A stretch of 64,000 nt of DNA from positions 1,736,001 through 1,800,000 of the forward strand of contig NZ_CP101417.1 of NCBI RefSeq assembly GCF_024339125.1, read 5' to 3'. Position 1 is the stretch's first letter. Every line of letters starts with the position of its first letter. The notes beneath the pieces are model-generated. The model was given only the letters and a program-made list of their open reading frames with translations, was not told the DNA's origin and searched no databases. Below are positions 7,265 through 20,697 of this stretch, one piece after another. This stretch comes from Xanthomonas hortorum (lineage in GTDB: Bacteria > Pseudomonadota > Gammaproteobacteria > Xanthomonadales > Xanthomonadaceae). A program made the translations under genes and the position numbers.

Positions 7265-8899
7265 TCACGCCTCAACCGCCCCGGCCTTGCCGTCTTCGAC
7301 CACGAAGCGTTTCAACGTCGAGACCGTGGCCTGGCGATTGCGGCGGTCGGAGATGCCTTGAAGGCGCGTTTCCATCCGCCCCGGCGTCAGCGTCACCGAG
7401 ACATAGCCGCGCGTCTCGCCTTCGGCGTAGTGCACATGCGGATTGAGCGCCATGGTGGCTTGCAGCTCGGTGTTGCTCTGGCCGTCGGAGGTGATCGAGG
7501 TGCCGACGAATTCGGTGGCCAGCGTCGGCGAGTCGGGATTGGCCGGATCGGCCTTCAGATCGGTGACCCAGTACGAATGGATGTCGCCGCCCCAGAACAC
7601 CGGGTTGCGTAGCCGGGTCTTGGCGATTGCGTCGAGCATGCGGGTGCGCGTGGCCGGGTAGCCGTCCCAGCCGTCGGTCCACTGCCCGAATACGCCGTCG
7701 CGACCGTGTTGGTTCATCGGTGCGACCAACAGGTCCTGCGCGATCACGTTCCAGCGCGCGGGCGATTGTGCGAAGGCGCCATGCAGCCAGCGCTCCTGTT
7801 CCCAGCCGAGCATGGTGCGGCGTGGGTCGGTGCGTTCGCGGCAGCTGTCGTCCACCACATGGCCGCCGCGCCAGCCGTTGGCCTGCGGGCAGGGTTGTTC
7901 GCTGCGGTACTGGCGGCCATCGAGCACGTAGAAGCGTGCCAGCTGGCCGTAGTCCAACGATCGGTAGATGCGCATGTCGGCGCCATGTGGGCGATTGCGC
8001 GCGCGCAGCGGGAAGTGCTCGTAAAAGGCGCGGTAGGCGGCCGCGCGTCGGGCCAGGAAGGTGTCGACCGGAATCGATGGATCCTGCGACCAGCGATTGG
8101 CGTAATCGTTCTGCACCTCGTGGTCGTCCCAGGTCGCCACGCAGGCGCTGCCGGCGTGCAGCGCCTGCAGGTCGGGATCGGTGCGGTACAGCGCATAGCG
8201 GTTGCGGTAGCCGGCCAGATCCAGGCATTCGCCGCTGCCGTGCGGGCGCACGATCTTGTTCGCCGCCTCGCCGTGGTTGCTGTATTCGTAGATGTAATCG
8301 CCGAGGAAGAACACCAGGTCCGGCTGCTCGGCAGCCAGATGGCGGTAGGCGCTGAAATAGCCCAGCTCCCAGTGCGAGCAGGACACAAAGCCCAGCCGCG
8401 CCGCATCCCGTAATTGATGCGGCGCTGGCAAGGTGCGCGCGCTGCCGATGGCGCTACGCGCGCCCAGCGCCTGGAAGCAGTACCAGTACGGACGATCGGC
8501 GGCCAGGCCGGCGACCTCCACATGCACCGCATGGCCCCAGGCCGGGCTGGCGACGGCCTCGCCCTGGCGCACGATACTGCGCATGCCCGGATCGCTGGCC
8601 ACTTGCCAGCGCACCTGCACCGGGGCGTTCAGTCCGCCACGTCCATCGGGGTCCAGCGGGCGCGGCGCCAGTCGGGTCCAGATGACAAAGCCGTCAGCCA
8701 GCGGGTCGCCCGCAGCCACGCCTAGGGTGAATGGGTCCGGGCTGCCGCTTGCGCGCGCGAACGGGCTGAGCAGCCCGGCAGTCGCCAGCCCGGCGCCGCC
8801 GATGAGAATGCGCCGGCGGCTGTGATCCACCGTGGGTGTCGTGTTGTCGGAACCGGGCAGGGGCAATACGGAAGACGGGTCGATCAAGGACATGGGCAC
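7265..8899 (-). CDS. phoD: PhoD-like alkaline phosphatase/phosphodiesterase, Tat-exported
   Basis: The 544-residue protein begins with a twin-arginine signal (HSRRRILIGGAGLATAGLL, residues ~26-44), then a PhoD N-terminal domain and a metallophosphatase core. Metal-binding motifs are visible: FVSCSHWE, FFLGDYIYEY, TWDDHEVQNDYA and WGGDIHSYWV. PhoD enzymes release phosphate from phosphoesters in the periplasm and need Ca and Fe. No Pho box was identified. Its 3' end marks the right border of the RHS region. Confidence 0.93.
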   Translation of the reverse strand: MPMSLIDPSSVLPLPGSDNTTPTVDHSRRRILIGGAGLATAGLLSPFARASGSPDPFTLGVAAGDPLADGFVIWTRLAPRPLDPDGRGGLNAPVQVRWQVASDPGMRSIVRQGEAVASPAWGHAVHVEVAGLAADRPYWYCFQALGARSAIGSARTLPAPHQLRDAARLGFVSCSHWELGYFSAYRHLAAEQPDLVFFLGDYIYEYSNHGEAANKIVRPHGSGECLDLAGYRNRYALYRTDPDLQALHAGSACVATWDDHEVQNDYANRWSQDPSIPVDTFLARRAAAYRAFYEHFPLRARNRPHGADMRIYRSLDYGQLARFYVLDGRQYRSEQPCPQANGWRGGHVVDDSCRERTDPRRTMLGWEQERWLHGAFAQSPARWNVIAQDLLVAPMNQHGRDGVFGQWTDGWDGYPATRTRMLDAIAKTRLRNPVFWGGDIHSYWVTDLKADPANPDSPTLATEFVGTSITSDGQSNTELQATMALNPHVHYAEGETRGYVSVTLTPGRMETRLQGISDRRNRQATVSTLKRFVVEDGKAGAVEA

Positions 8900-9245
8900 A
8901 AACGCGAGCTAGCGGACGCGACCATAGTGCGACGGGCGGATGTCCGTTCAATGGCAGCGGCAGTGCTGTCGCTGCTGGCGCAGGCTTACGCGCGTCATCG
9001 ACTGCGGATGGCGGATACGAGGCGTGCCACCGCGGCGGATGATTCCGCCCACAGCGATGCGCATGAGCCGGTGCAGCGGCGGCTGTCGTGGTGGTTACAG
9101 GTGTTGCGGTATCGCCAAGCCTGGACGTTCCGTGCCGGGCAAGTTCAAGTACGACGGCTTCCTGCCCGCGCGCCCACGTGCCGCGCATCGCCACCAAGCG
9201 CGGCACCCACGCACCTGCACGGCACCCAGCTGCGATAATCGCGCC
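8900..9245. other. intergenic region between phoD and rsmG
   Basis: These 346 bp separate two divergent genes. Apart from the extended -10 element for rsmG at the right end, I see no gene, RNA or strong hairpin. Confidence 0.5.
9231..9239 (+). promoter_or_regulatory. extended -10 element of rsmG, predicts leaderless mRNA
   Basis: TGCGATAAT ends 6 nt before the rsmG ATG (9246), which would place transcription start at or beside the start codon. No Shine-Dalgarno sequence lies in between. Confidence 0.55.
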
Positions 9246-9884
9246 ATGAACGATGCCGCACTTCCCCCCGATGTAGCCGCCGCGCTGGCCAATGGCCTGC
9301 AGGCCCAATCCCTGGATGCGGCGTTTGCCGCGCCGCTGTTGCGTTACCTGACGCTGCTGGTGCGCTGGAACAAGACCTACAACCTCACCGCCGTGCGCGA
9401 CCCGCGCGAGATGGTCACCCGCCATCTGCTCGATTCGCTGGCCATGCAGCCCTACATCGCCAGCGGCACCCTGGCCGATCTGGGCACTGGCCCCGGCCTG
9501 CCCGGCATCCCGCTGGCGATCACCCGCCCGCAGTTGCAGGTGACCCTGGTGGAAAGCAACGGCAAAAAAGCGCGCTTCATGCGCGAGGCCTTGCGTCACC
9601 TGGCGCTGGGCAATGCGCGCGTGGCCGAGTCGCGCGCCGAGGCGCTGGACGAGCCGGCCGCCTACGACCACCTCACCGCACGGGCGCTGGATACGCTGGC
9701 CGGCATCATCGCCGTCGGCGGCCACCTGTTGCGCCCGGGCGGCAGCCTGCTGGCGATGAAGGGCATCTACCCGCATGAGGAGATCGCCGCACTGCCCACA
9801 GGCTGGACGGTGGGCGAGGTGCACCCGCTGCAGGTGCCCGGCCTGGATGGCGAGCGGCATCTGGTGGTGGTGCGCAAGGCGTAG
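9246..9884 (+). CDS. rsmG: 16S rRNA (guanine527-N7)-methyltransferase RsmG (GidB)
   Basis: 212 residues, the usual length. It has the RsmG signatures [21 protein letters not shown] (residues ~57-63) and the SAM-binding loop [15 protein letters not shown], followed by [11 protein letters not shown] and the ARALDTL motif. It methylates G527 in 16S rRNA; loss gives low-level streptomycin resistance. The ATG was chosen because homology begins there and a -10 element sits exactly upstream. Confidence 0.95.
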   Translation: MNDAALPPDVAAALANGLQAQSLDAAFAAPLLRYLTLLVRWNKTYNLTAVRDPREMVTRHLLDSLAMQPYIASGTLADLGTGPGLPGIPLAITRPQLQVTLVESNGKKARFMREALRHLALGNARVAESRAEALDEPAAYDHLTARALDTLAGIIAVGGHLLRPGGSLLAMKGIYPHEEIAALPTGWTVGEVHPLQVPGLDGERHLVVVRKA

Positions 9885-10188
9885 CGAAACCGGTGCATCA
9901 ACCGCGCGCCGACACGCAGGCGCCTTCGGTGCGTTGGGTCGGCGCGTGGCAGCTTGGGCAGCGTATGTCAGGGTTGATTTACACCCGTCGTTGGGCGGTA
10001 GGTCGGCAGCTGGTTGTCCTCGCATTGTCTGAGCTATCGCAAGCGCCCGACTGCAAACGTTCAAACCTGCGGTTGCGGCAAACCGAACTGGACCAGTAGT
10101 CAGTCTCACGCTGGGACTTCCGGCCCATGGCAGCCGCCGCCCGGGCTGCCATGATCGAGCGTTCGATCCGAACGCAGGCCGCCCGCAC
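9885..10188. other. intergenic region between rsmG and the DUF885 gene
   Basis: 304 bp without a supported gene. A short GC-rich inverted repeat (ggcagccgccgcccgggctgcc region, near 10126-10150) lies close to the next gene but has no T-tract. Confidence 0.4.
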
Positions 10189-12015
10189 GTGACATCTCCT
10201 CTCGCCGCCGCACTCTCGCTCGCCCTGCTGGGCGCAAGCTTCGCCGCCACCTCGGCGCAGGCCGCCGCACCGGCACCGGTGGCACCGCCTGCCACGCTGA
10301 CCGCCGAGCGCCCCACCGATGCGCGCTTTCGCGCGATCTACGAAAAGGAATGGAGCTGGCGCCAGGCCGAGACCGGCCAGGCGGACGAAGACAGCGACAC
10401 CACTGGCGACAACACCCATCTGCCCGATGTCGGCCCGGCCGCGCAGCAGGCGCGCCTGGCGATGTGGGACGGCGTGTTCAAGCAGCTCGATGGCATCGAC
10501 CCGAAGCAGCTATCGCCCGCCAACCAGGTCAATTACGCCATCTATCGCCCGCAGGTGGAAAACCTCGCCGCCGAGGTACGCCTGCGCCTGTACGAGATGC
10601 CGTTCAATTCGGATAGCTCGTTCTGGTCCAACCTGGGCTTCATGGCGCAGCGGCCGATGAAAACCGCTGCCGAGTACCGCGCCTATATCGCGCGCCTCAA
10701 CGATGTGCCGCGCTACTTCGACCAGCAGACCGCCAACATGCGCGCCGGCCTGGCACGCGGTTTCAGCGTGCCGCGCGCGGTGCTCGATGGCCGCGATGTC
10801 TCCATCGCCACCGTCGCCGAGGTCAAGGACCCCACCGAGTCGACGTTCTACGCACCGTTCAAGCAGCTGCCGGCGCAGATCCCGGCCGCCGAACAGGCGC
10901 AATTGCGCGAACAGGCCAAAACCGCGCTGAGCACCGCGGTGCTGCCGGCCTACGCCAAGCTGCTGAGCTTCTTCCGCAACGACTACATGCCCAAGGCGCG
11001 CACCACGCTGGCGGCCGAAGCGCTGCCCGACGGCAAGGCGTTCTATCGCCAGCAGATCCGCGAATACACCACGCTGGAACTGACCCCGGAGCAGATCCAC
11101 AAGATTGGCCTGGACGAGGTGGCACGCATCCAGGCGCAGATGGACGCGATCATCAAGCAGGTCGGCTTCAAGGGCAGCTTCGCGCAGTTCCTGGCCTTCC
11201 TGCGTACCGATCCGCAGTTCTACGCCAAGACCCCGCAGGAGTTGCTCGATCGCGCCGCGTGGATCTCCAAGCGCGTGGACGGGCAGGTCGGCAAGTTCAT
11301 TGGAACGCTGCCGCGCGGGCGCTTCACCATCAAGCCGGTGCCGGACGATATCGCGCCGTTCTGGACTGCCGGGCGCGGTGGCGCCACCACGTACTGGGTC
11401 AATACCTACAACCTGCCATCGCGGCCGCTGTACAACCTGCCGGCGCTGACCCTGCACGAGTCCTCGCCCGGGCATTCGCTGCAGGGCTCGTTGGCGCTGG
11501 AGCAGGGCGACCAGCCGGCGTTCCGCCGCGAAAACTACATCTCCGCCTATGGCGAGGGCTGGGCGCTGTACACCGAAAAGCTCGGCCAGGAGATGGGCAT
11601 CTACGAGACCCCGTATGAAGAATTCGGCCGGCTCACCTATGAAATGTGGCGCGCCTGCCGGCTGGTGATCGACACCGGCGTGCATCACGACGGCTGGAGC
11701 CGCGACCAGGCGCTGGCCTACCTGCGCGACCGCACCGCACTGAGCGAGCACGAGGTCACCACCGAGGTGGACCGCTACATCTCCTGGCCCGGCCAGGCGC
11801 TGAGCTACAAGCTGGGCGAGATCAGCATCGTCAAGCTGCGTGCCGAGGCCGAAAAGGAGTTGGGCGAGCGTTTCGACATCAAGGCCTTCCACGACGCGGT
11901 GTTGAAGCAGGGCTCGGTGACCTTGCCGGTGTTGGAGCAGCAGGTGCGGGCGTTTATCGCCGAGAGCAAGGCGCGCCCGGTCGACGCCAAGCCGGCCCGC
12001 AACGCGGCGCTGTGA
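10189..12015 (+). CDS. DUF885 family, secreted zinc-peptidase-like protein
   Basis: 608 residues starting with GTG. A signal peptide (LALLGASFAATSAQAAA, to about residue 27) directs it to the periplasm. The DUF885 zinc motif is present: LTLHESSPGHSLQGSLA (HExxPGH-type) near residues 420-437, with AYGEGWALYTEKLGQEMG after it. The C-terminal WPGQALSYKLGE segment is typical. Such proteins are thought to be oligopeptidases, but substrate is unknown. No ATG lies in frame just upstream, so GTG is the best start. Confidence 0.88.
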   Translation: MTSPLAAALSLALLGASFAATSAQAAAPAPVAPPATLTAERPTDARFRAIYEKEWSWRQAETGQADEDSDTTGDNTHLPDVGPAAQQARLAMWDGVFKQLDGIDPKQLSPANQVNYAIYRPQVENLAAEVRLRLYEMPFNSDSSFWSNLGFMAQRPMKTAAEYRAYIARLNDVPRYFDQQTANMRAGLARGFSVPRAVLDGRDVSIATVAEVKDPTESTFYAPFKQLPAQIPAAEQAQLREQAKTALSTAVLPAYAKLLSFFRNDYMPKARTTLAAEALPDGKAFYRQQIREYTTLELTPEQIHKIGLDEVARIQAQMDAIIKQVGFKGSFAQFLAFLRTDPQFYAKTPQELLDRAAWISKRVDGQVGKFIGTLPRGRFTIKPVPDDIAPFWTAGRGGATTYWVNTYNLPSRPLYNLPALTLHESSPGHSLQGSLALEQGDQPAFRRENYISAYGEGWALYTEKLGQEMGIYETPYEEFGRLTYEMWRACRLVIDTGVHHDGWSRDQALAYLRDRTALSEHEVTTEVDRYISWPGQALSYKLGEISIVKLRAEAEKELGERFDIKAFHDAVLKQGSVTLPVLEQQVRAFIAESKARPVDAKPARNAAL

Positions 12016-12053
12016 TGCCCTGGGGCATTTGGAGCGGCTGACAGCACCACCTT

Positions 12054-12362
12054 TAGAGCGGCTGGTTTTTGATTTGGCTGCAGGGCCCTCGCCCGCCCAC
12101 CATCGCGGGACACGCTGCAAGTACGTCCTTGTAAGCTCTTACGCGGCATCCATGCCGCGTAAGGTCCCGCGACGGTGGGCGGGCAAGGACCAGTCGAGTT
12201 GGTCTGTGTGCATGGCTTTAAAAAAGCCGCCGACTAACTCTCTGGTGCGGTGTCCTCGCCGATTGCGGGACCGTTGGCTGCAAAGATGCCGCCATTGAGC
12301 CCCTAGTGACAGGTTCACGGCGTGTCCCGCAAGCGGCGAGGGCACCGCGCCCTCGACTAACT
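12054..12362. repeat. two-part long-hairpin intergenic repeat, copy A
   Basis: The first half contains gcccgcccaccatcgcggga... pairing with ...tcccgcgacggtgggcggg around a central ttacgcggcatccatgccgcgtaa palindrome. The second half (~12240-12362) pairs tgcggtgtcctcgccg with cggcgagggcaccgc. A closely similar two-part unit lies at 48307-48700 with the same order and start (tagagcggctg). The rest of the 422-bp gap holds no gene. Confidence 0.75.
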
Positions 12363-12437
12363 AAGCTTTTGACCTGAGCTTCCTATTAAGCCGTGCATGC
12401 GATTGTGTAACTACCCCGGCCCCGATACGCTGCGCCC

Positions 12438-12821
12438 ATGTTGCTTCGCCGCGCCCGCCTGTTGCACCCGTTGCTGCGCCTGATGGCGCTGGCGGTGCTG
12501 GTCATGGGCGTGCTGGTGGCACCGGTGGCTTGCGCGCTGGGCGATGTGCATGCGCTGGCCCACGACCAGATGCATCTGGAAGACACCGCACCGCACGGCC
12601 ATGATGGTGCCGACGAAGGCGATGCCGGCGAGCGCGATGGTGCCGGCCTGATGCACGCCCTGATGCACAGCGGCTACTGCCACGGCCAGAATCCGGCGGT
12701 GTTGCCGGCGCTGGCCTGGCTGCCGCTGTCCACGCATACGCAGGCCCAGCCTGTGGCCGTCTTCGCGCACTACCGCTCGCAACTGAGCGAGACCGGATTG
12801 CGTCCTCCGATCGCGGCCTGA
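12438..12821 (+). CDS. small His-rich exported protein at head of metal-efflux operon
   Basis: 127 residues: a hydrophobic N-terminal signal/anchor (LLRLMALAVLVMGVLVAPVACA, residues 12-33) and a histidine- and acid-rich stretch (HALAHDQMHLEDTAPHGHDG, then MHALMHSGYCHG). No named family is certain, but short DUF2946-type proteins of this kind often precede RND metal pumps. The 55-bp gap to czcC indicates one operon. The His-rich segment fits periplasmic metal binding, which is inference. A weak -10 (TACGCT, 12426-12431) sits 6 nt before the ATG. Confidence 0.6.
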   Translation: MLLRRARLLHPLLRLMALAVLVMGVLVAPVACALGDVHALAHDQMHLEDTAPHGHDGADEGDAGERDGAGLMHALMHSGYCHGQNPAVLPALAWLPLSTHTQAQPVAVFAHYRSQLSETGLRPPIAA

Positions 12822-12876
12822 TGCATCGCCGGCAGCTGCCGGCCTGTCCATCGATCCCGATTCCGGAGACACCCTC

Positions 12877-14148
12877 ATGTGGTTGCGACTGACGGCACTT
12901 GCCGTCTTCGCGGTCGTGCCGTGCGCCATGGCGCAGGACGTACCGCCCAAACCCGTGCTGACCCTGGACGACGCCATTGCGCGCGTCGCCTGGCAGCACC
13001 CCGATCTGCGCCTGGCCGATGGTCAGCGCGCGGTCCTCACCGCCGAAGCCGAGCGCGACGCATTGCGCCCGCCATTGCGTATCGGCGCCGAACTGGAAAA
13101 CGTGTTCGGCACCGGCCCGACCCGCGCGCTGGACCAGGCCGAACTCACCGTCACCCTGGCCGGCGTGCTGGAACGCGGCGGCAAGCTCGACGCGCGCCGC
13201 ACGCTGGCCCAGGCACGCATCGACGCGCTGGCGCCGCAGCGGGCGCTGGCGCGGCTGGACGTGCTGGCCGAAGTGGCCCGGCGCTATCTGGCCATCGGCA
13301 TGGCCGCGCAGCGGCATGCGGTCGCTCTGGAAACGCTTGCCCAGCGCCAGCGCACCGTCAGTGCCGCGCGTCAGCGGCTGCAGGCCGGCGCCTCGCCTGA
13401 ATCGGTCGTGCTGACCGCGCAGGCCTTGCAGGCGCGCGCGGAGCTGGAGCGCGACCGCGCGCAGCAGGAACTGCTGGCGGCACGTCGCCAGCTGGCGGTG
13501 TTGTGGGGGCAGCGCACGCCGGACTTCGGCGATGTCACCGGCGACCCGCTGCAGTTGCCGGCCATTCCCGAGTTCGAGGTGTTGGCGCAGCTGCTCGATG
13601 CCACGCCCGAGCTGGCGCGCTTGAACGGCGAGCAGCGCGTGCGCGAGGCGCGGGTGCGCCTGGCACGCAGCCAGGCGCGCCCGGATCTGGATTGGCAGGT
13701 GGGCGTGCGCCGGCTCGAGGGCAACGACGCCACTGCGCTGCTCGGCAGCGTCTCGCTGGCCCTGGGCAGCGCCGCGCGCGCGCAACCGGAGATCCGCGCC
13801 GCCGAGGCGGAGCTGTCGCTGCTGGACATTGAGCGGCAATCGCAGGCCTTGGTGCTGTACACCACGCTGGCCGATGCGCATGGCCGCTATCGCGCTGCGC
13901 AGCTGGAAGTGACGCGCATGCGCAGCGACGTGCTGCCCGCACTTGCGCGCGCCGATGCCGCTGCCGAGCGCGCGTATCGCGCCGGTGCCACCAGCTATCT
14001 GGACTGGGCGCAACTGCAGGCGCAGCGCAGTGATGCACGCCAGCAGCAATTGGCCGCGGCACTGGAAGCGCAGACCGCGTTGATCGAGATTCAGCGCTTG
14101 ACCGGGCAGCCGTTTGTGGTCGACAGCGCTGCGCAGGTGGGGCCATGA
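12877..14148 (+). CDS. czcC: TolC-family outer-membrane factor of heavy-metal efflux (CzcC-like)
   Basis: 423 residues with a signal peptide (LTALAVFAVVPCAMA). The Pfam OEP pattern of two long alpha-helical repeats is visible, e.g. LDDAIARVAWQHPDLRLADGQ at the start and RAYRAGATSYLDWAQLQAQR near the end. It forms the outer-membrane channel of a tripartite RND pump. GGAGAC precedes the ATG, and its stop is followed by the hexamer repeat and czcB. Confidence 0.88.
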   Translation: MWLRLTALAVFAVVPCAMAQDVPPKPVLTLDDAIARVAWQHPDLRLADGQRAVLTAEAERDALRPPLRIGAELENVFGTGPTRALDQAELTVTLAGVLERGGKLDARRTLAQARIDALAPQRALARLDVLAEVARRYLAIGMAAQRHAVALETLAQRQRTVSAARQRLQAGASPESVVLTAQALQARAELERDRAQQELLAARRQLAVLWGQRTPDFGDVTGDPLQLPAIPEFEVLAQLLDATPELARLNGEQRVREARVRLARSQARPDLDWQVGVRRLEGNDATALLGSVSLALGSAARAQPEIRAAEAELSLLDIERQSQALVLYTTLADAHGRYRAAQLEVTRMRSDVLPALARADAAAERAYRAGATSYLDWAQLQAQRSDARQQQLAAALEAQTALIEIQRLTGQPFVVDSAAQVGP

Positions 14149-14208
14149 GCGCTACGTCCGTTGCGTATTTTCGCCCTGACTGCATGCCTCGGCCTGGATC
14201 TGCTGCGC

Positions 14209-14244
14209 CGGTATCGGTATCGGTATCGGTATCGGTATCGGCAT
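14209..14244. repeat. hexanucleotide tandem repeat (CGGTAT)n between czcC and czcB
   Basis: Five perfect CGGTAT units (14209-14238) are followed by CGGCAT. The array lies in the 239-bp stretch between the czcC stop and the czcB start, and in one frame reads as alternating Val-Ser. Copy number could vary by slippage and alter spacing or expression of czcB. Confidence 0.85.
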
Positions 14245-14387
14245 TCGCAGCCGCATTCGCAACCGCATCGGCATCCAGCAGTCGCCAAGCGATGCTCGCG
14301 CCTACCGCGCCGACTGCGGATCCAGCACAGACCATCTTCGTTCGTTCGCCCGACGCACTGCGCCGGCGCCAACCAGGACCAATTTCG

Positions 14388-15668
14388 ATGAAACGTTTTT
14401 TGATTGCGCCGCTTGTGCTGGCGCTGCTGCTGAGCGGCTGCGGCGGCAACAGCGGCAACAGCGGCAACAGCGAAGAAGCCCATGACCACGCAACGCCCGG
14501 TGCCGAGGGTGAAGCCGACGCCCATGGCGAAGAAGCCGAGAAAGGCGCACACGGCGGGCGCCTGCTCGAACAGGACGGCGACAGCGTGGAGCTGGCCATT
14601 GCCGAAGACGGCACGCCACCCACGTACCAAGCCTGGCTGTATCGCGACGGCAAACCATTACCGCCCAGCGCCGGCAGTGTGGAGGTGCGTTTGACCCGGC
14701 TCGGCGGCATCAATGAAGTGCATCGTTTGCGTGCACGTGACGATGGCAGCCTGTTGGCCGACAGCACGGTGGGCGAGCCGCATTCGTTCGATGTGGAGGT
14801 GCGCGCCACCGTGCAGGGCAAGTCGCATCGCTGGGCCTATCCCAGCTATGAAGGCCGTACCACCATCGCGGGGAAGATCGCGCAGGATGCCGGCATTCGT
14901 GTCGCAGCCGTTGGCCCCGGCAGCATCGCCGACCAGCACGAAGTGCAAGGCCTGCTGACGCCGGCAGAAGGTGCGCAGGCGCAGGCTACCGCACGCTTCC
15001 CCGGGCCGGTGCGCAGCTTGCGCGTCAATGTCGGCGACCAGGTGCGCGCCGGTCAGGTGCTGGCCACGGTGGAGAGCAATCTGAGTCTGACTACCTATTC
15101 GGTCAGCGCGCCGATTAGCGGCACCGTGCTGGCCCGCAACGCCAGCCTGGGCAGCAATGCGGGCGAAGGCCAGGTGTTGTTCGAGATCGCGGACCTGTCG
15201 AGCTTGTGGGTGGATCTGCACATCTTCGGTGCCGATGCGGGGCACATCACCGCCGGCGCACCGGTGACGGTGACGCGCATCAGTGATGGCGTGGTGGCGC
15301 AGACCACGTTGGAGCGCGTGTTGCCGGGTACGGCCACGGCGAGTCAGAGCACGGTGGCGCGCGCGGTGCTGCGCAACAGCGATGGCTTATGGCGGCCGGG
15401 CTCTGCAGTGAAGGCGCGGGTGACGGTGGCGCAGCAGCCAGCGGCGATGGTGGTGCCGGTGGGGGCGTTGCAGCAGTTCCGCGACTGGGAGGTGGTGTTC
15501 GTGCGGGTGGGCGATGTCTACGAGGTGCGGCCGGTGAAACTGGGCGCGCGCGATGCGCAGCAGGTGGAGGTGGTGTCGGGTTTGGCGGCGGGTGATGCGG
15601 TGGTGGTGGAGCAGAGTTATCTGGTCAAAGCGGATATCGAGAAGTCGGGGGCGTCGCATGATCATTGA
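14388..15668 (+). CDS. czcB: RND efflux membrane-fusion lipoprotein (CzcB-like)
   Basis: 426 residues. I chose ATG 14388 because it yields a clear lipoprotein signal (MKRFLIAPLVLALLLSGC); an earlier in-frame ATG at 14145, overlapping the czcC stop, would add 81 low-complexity residues and bury the signal. A His/acid-rich stretch (EEAHDHATPG...DAHGEEAEKGAHGG) follows the lipobox, then barrel-sandwich and beta-barrel domains typical of HlyD/CzcB adaptors (RVNVGDQVRAGQVLATVESN; AFRDWEVVFVR-like end). The C-terminus ends SGASHDH. The His clusters fit metal capture in the periplasm. Confidence 0.88.
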   Translation: MKRFLIAPLVLALLLSGCGGNSGNSGNSEEAHDHATPGAEGEADAHGEEAEKGAHGGRLLEQDGDSVELAIAEDGTPPTYQAWLYRDGKPLPPSAGSVEVRLTRLGGINEVHRLRARDDGSLLADSTVGEPHSFDVEVRATVQGKSHRWAYPSYEGRTTIAGKIAQDAGIRVAAVGPGSIADQHEVQGLLTPAEGAQAQATARFPGPVRSLRVNVGDQVRAGQVLATVESNLSLTTYSVSAPISGTVLARNASLGSNAGEGQVLFEIADLSSLWVDLHIFGADAGHITAGAPVTVTRISDGVVAQTTLERVLPGTATASQSTVARAVLRNSDGLWRPGSAVKARVTVAQQPAAMVVPVGALQQFRDWEVVFVRVGDVYEVRPVKLGARDAQQVEVVSGLAAGDAVVVEQSYLVKADIEKSGASHDH

Positions 15669-15758
15669 TCAGCGTGTTTCCGGTTTGATTCGACGTCGAC
15701 CGCACGTGCGTGCTTGCGAGTGGCTCTTCTCTGCGCTTTTAAGCGACGCTCCTGGTAA

Positions 15759-19651
<3,893 letters not shown>

Positions 19652-19670
19652 GGAGTGGGAGGTTGATCGA

Positions 19671-19704
19671 CCACCGCCGTCGGGCCAGGTGCCGACAGCG
19701 GTGG
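19671..19704 (+). terminator. hairpin downstream of the efflux operon
   Basis: ccaccgccgtcgg pairs with ccgacagcggtgg (one mismatch) around a short loop, 20 bp after the CDF stop. There is no T-run, so it is a weak or factor-assisted terminator candidate. Confidence 0.4.
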
Positions 19705-19927
19705 GTTAGCGGGCGAGTGCTGTAAGTGCTTGCGGCACAAAGGAAAGCCGTGCATAATGCGCGGCTCGCTGTGCCCGGATCGCTCCGGATGGCGGCACCC
19801 AGCGCGATGGGGTTGCCGGCTCGTTCCCAGCGTAAGTTCTTGATTCCCAACGTTGCGTGGCAGCCTAGCGCTGTCGGGGCCGCCGCTCCCCAGGCTATGG
19901 GTGGCAATTCATTTATCGAGGTGCGTA

Positions 19928-20164
19928 ATGTCCCGCGTATGCCAAGTGTCCGGCAAGCGTGTGCAGACGGGTAACAACGTCTCCCACGCAAACAACAGAA
20001 CCCGTCGTCGCTTCCTGCCCAACTTGCACGAGCGCCGCTTCTGGGTCGCCAGCGAGAACCGCTGGGTGAAGCTTCGTGTCTCCGCGCATGCATTGCGCAC
20101 CATCGACAAGAACGGGATTGATGCCGTTCTGAAAGAGCTGCGTGCGCGCGGCGAAAAGGTCTGA
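19928..20164 (+). CDS. rpmB: 50S ribosomal protein L28
   Basis: 78 residues beginning [21 protein letters not shown], the standard L28 N-terminus, with [10 protein letters not shown] and [21 protein letters not shown] precedes the ATG. It lies 13 bp ahead of rpmG as in most proteobacteria. Confidence 0.97.
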
Positions 20165-20177
20165 GGAGTAAGCAGTC

Positions 20178-20345
20178 ATGGCAAAAGGCAAGCGTGACAA
20201 GATTCGTATGATTTCCTCGGCCGCTACCGGCCACTTCTACACCACGGATAAGAACAAGAAAAACACTCCGGGGAAGATGGAAATGATGAAATACGACCCG
20301 GTCGTGCGTAAGCACGTGATGTACAAGGAAGGCAAGATCAAGTAA
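20178..20345 (+). CDS. rpmG: 50S ribosomal protein L33
   Basis: 55 residues: [14 protein letters not shown]..., ending [11 protein letters not shown]. It has [19 protein letters not shown], the L33 signature, and lacks the zinc Cys pairs. GAGGAG lies before the start. It is the second gene of the rpmBG operon. Confidence 0.97.
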
Positions 20346-20372
20346 TCCACCGATTACACGATTTGCATCCAA

Positions 20373-20402
20373 GCAAACACCCGCCGAAAGGCGGGTGTTT
20401 GC
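20373..20402 (+). terminator. intrinsic terminator of rpmBG
   Basis: gcaaacacccgcc, loop gaaa, ggcgggtgtttgc: a perfect 13-bp stem 27 nt after rpmG. The T-rich part is within the stem end (gtttgcgtttg). Confidence 0.85.
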
Positions 20403-20484
20403 GTTTGTGGGGTGTGTTGCGGGTTTTATCGCAACCAAGGTTTTAATCCGCACACTTTCTGGGCCAATACAACTCGGCGGACTG

Positions 20485-20697
20485 CATCCCTCTCCCTGCG
20501 GGGCGAGAAGGCACGGCTTGCGCGCCACTGGCGCGCGTGCCTTGGAGCGCCCGCGCCGCAAGCGCGGGCCGGGGCGCGGAGCGGGGGTAGGGGTGAGGGT
20601 ACGGGGCGAAGCCACTCGCAATAGTTTTAGTTCCAGAGGCTTCGCCCGTACCCTCATCCGCCCCTGCGGGGCACCTTCTCCCGGAGGGAGAAGGAGA
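20485..20697. repeat. dispersed xanthomonad intergenic repeats (ctctccc...gggtgagggta type)
   Basis: Two facing units fill the gap before ligJ: one from ~20485 to 20612 (ccctctccctgcgggg ... ggggtgagggtacggggcga) and one from 20642 to 20697 (accctcatccgc ... ctcccggagggagaagg). Related units occur at 28405-28465 and 30787-30840. The gap contains no gene. Confidence 0.7.

Noticed and set aside
8694..10316. 540-codon open frame on the minus strand
   Set aside because: It is antisense to rsmG and parts of phoD and the DUF885 gene; composition (Ala/Arg/Gly/Gln-rich) is that of a high-GC shadow.
12029..12298. 89-codon frame after the DUF885 gene
   Set aside because: It lies inside the palindromic repeat; a similar frame in copy B (48291-48674) differs and has no protein features.
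14209..14244. CRISPR-like array
   Set aside because: Units are 6 bp with no spacers; a simple tandem repeat.
14145..14387. Upstream start for czcB overlapping the czcC stop
   Set aside because: It would add 81 residues built partly from the hexamer repeat and place the lipobox internally; ATG 14388 gives a proper lipoprotein signal.
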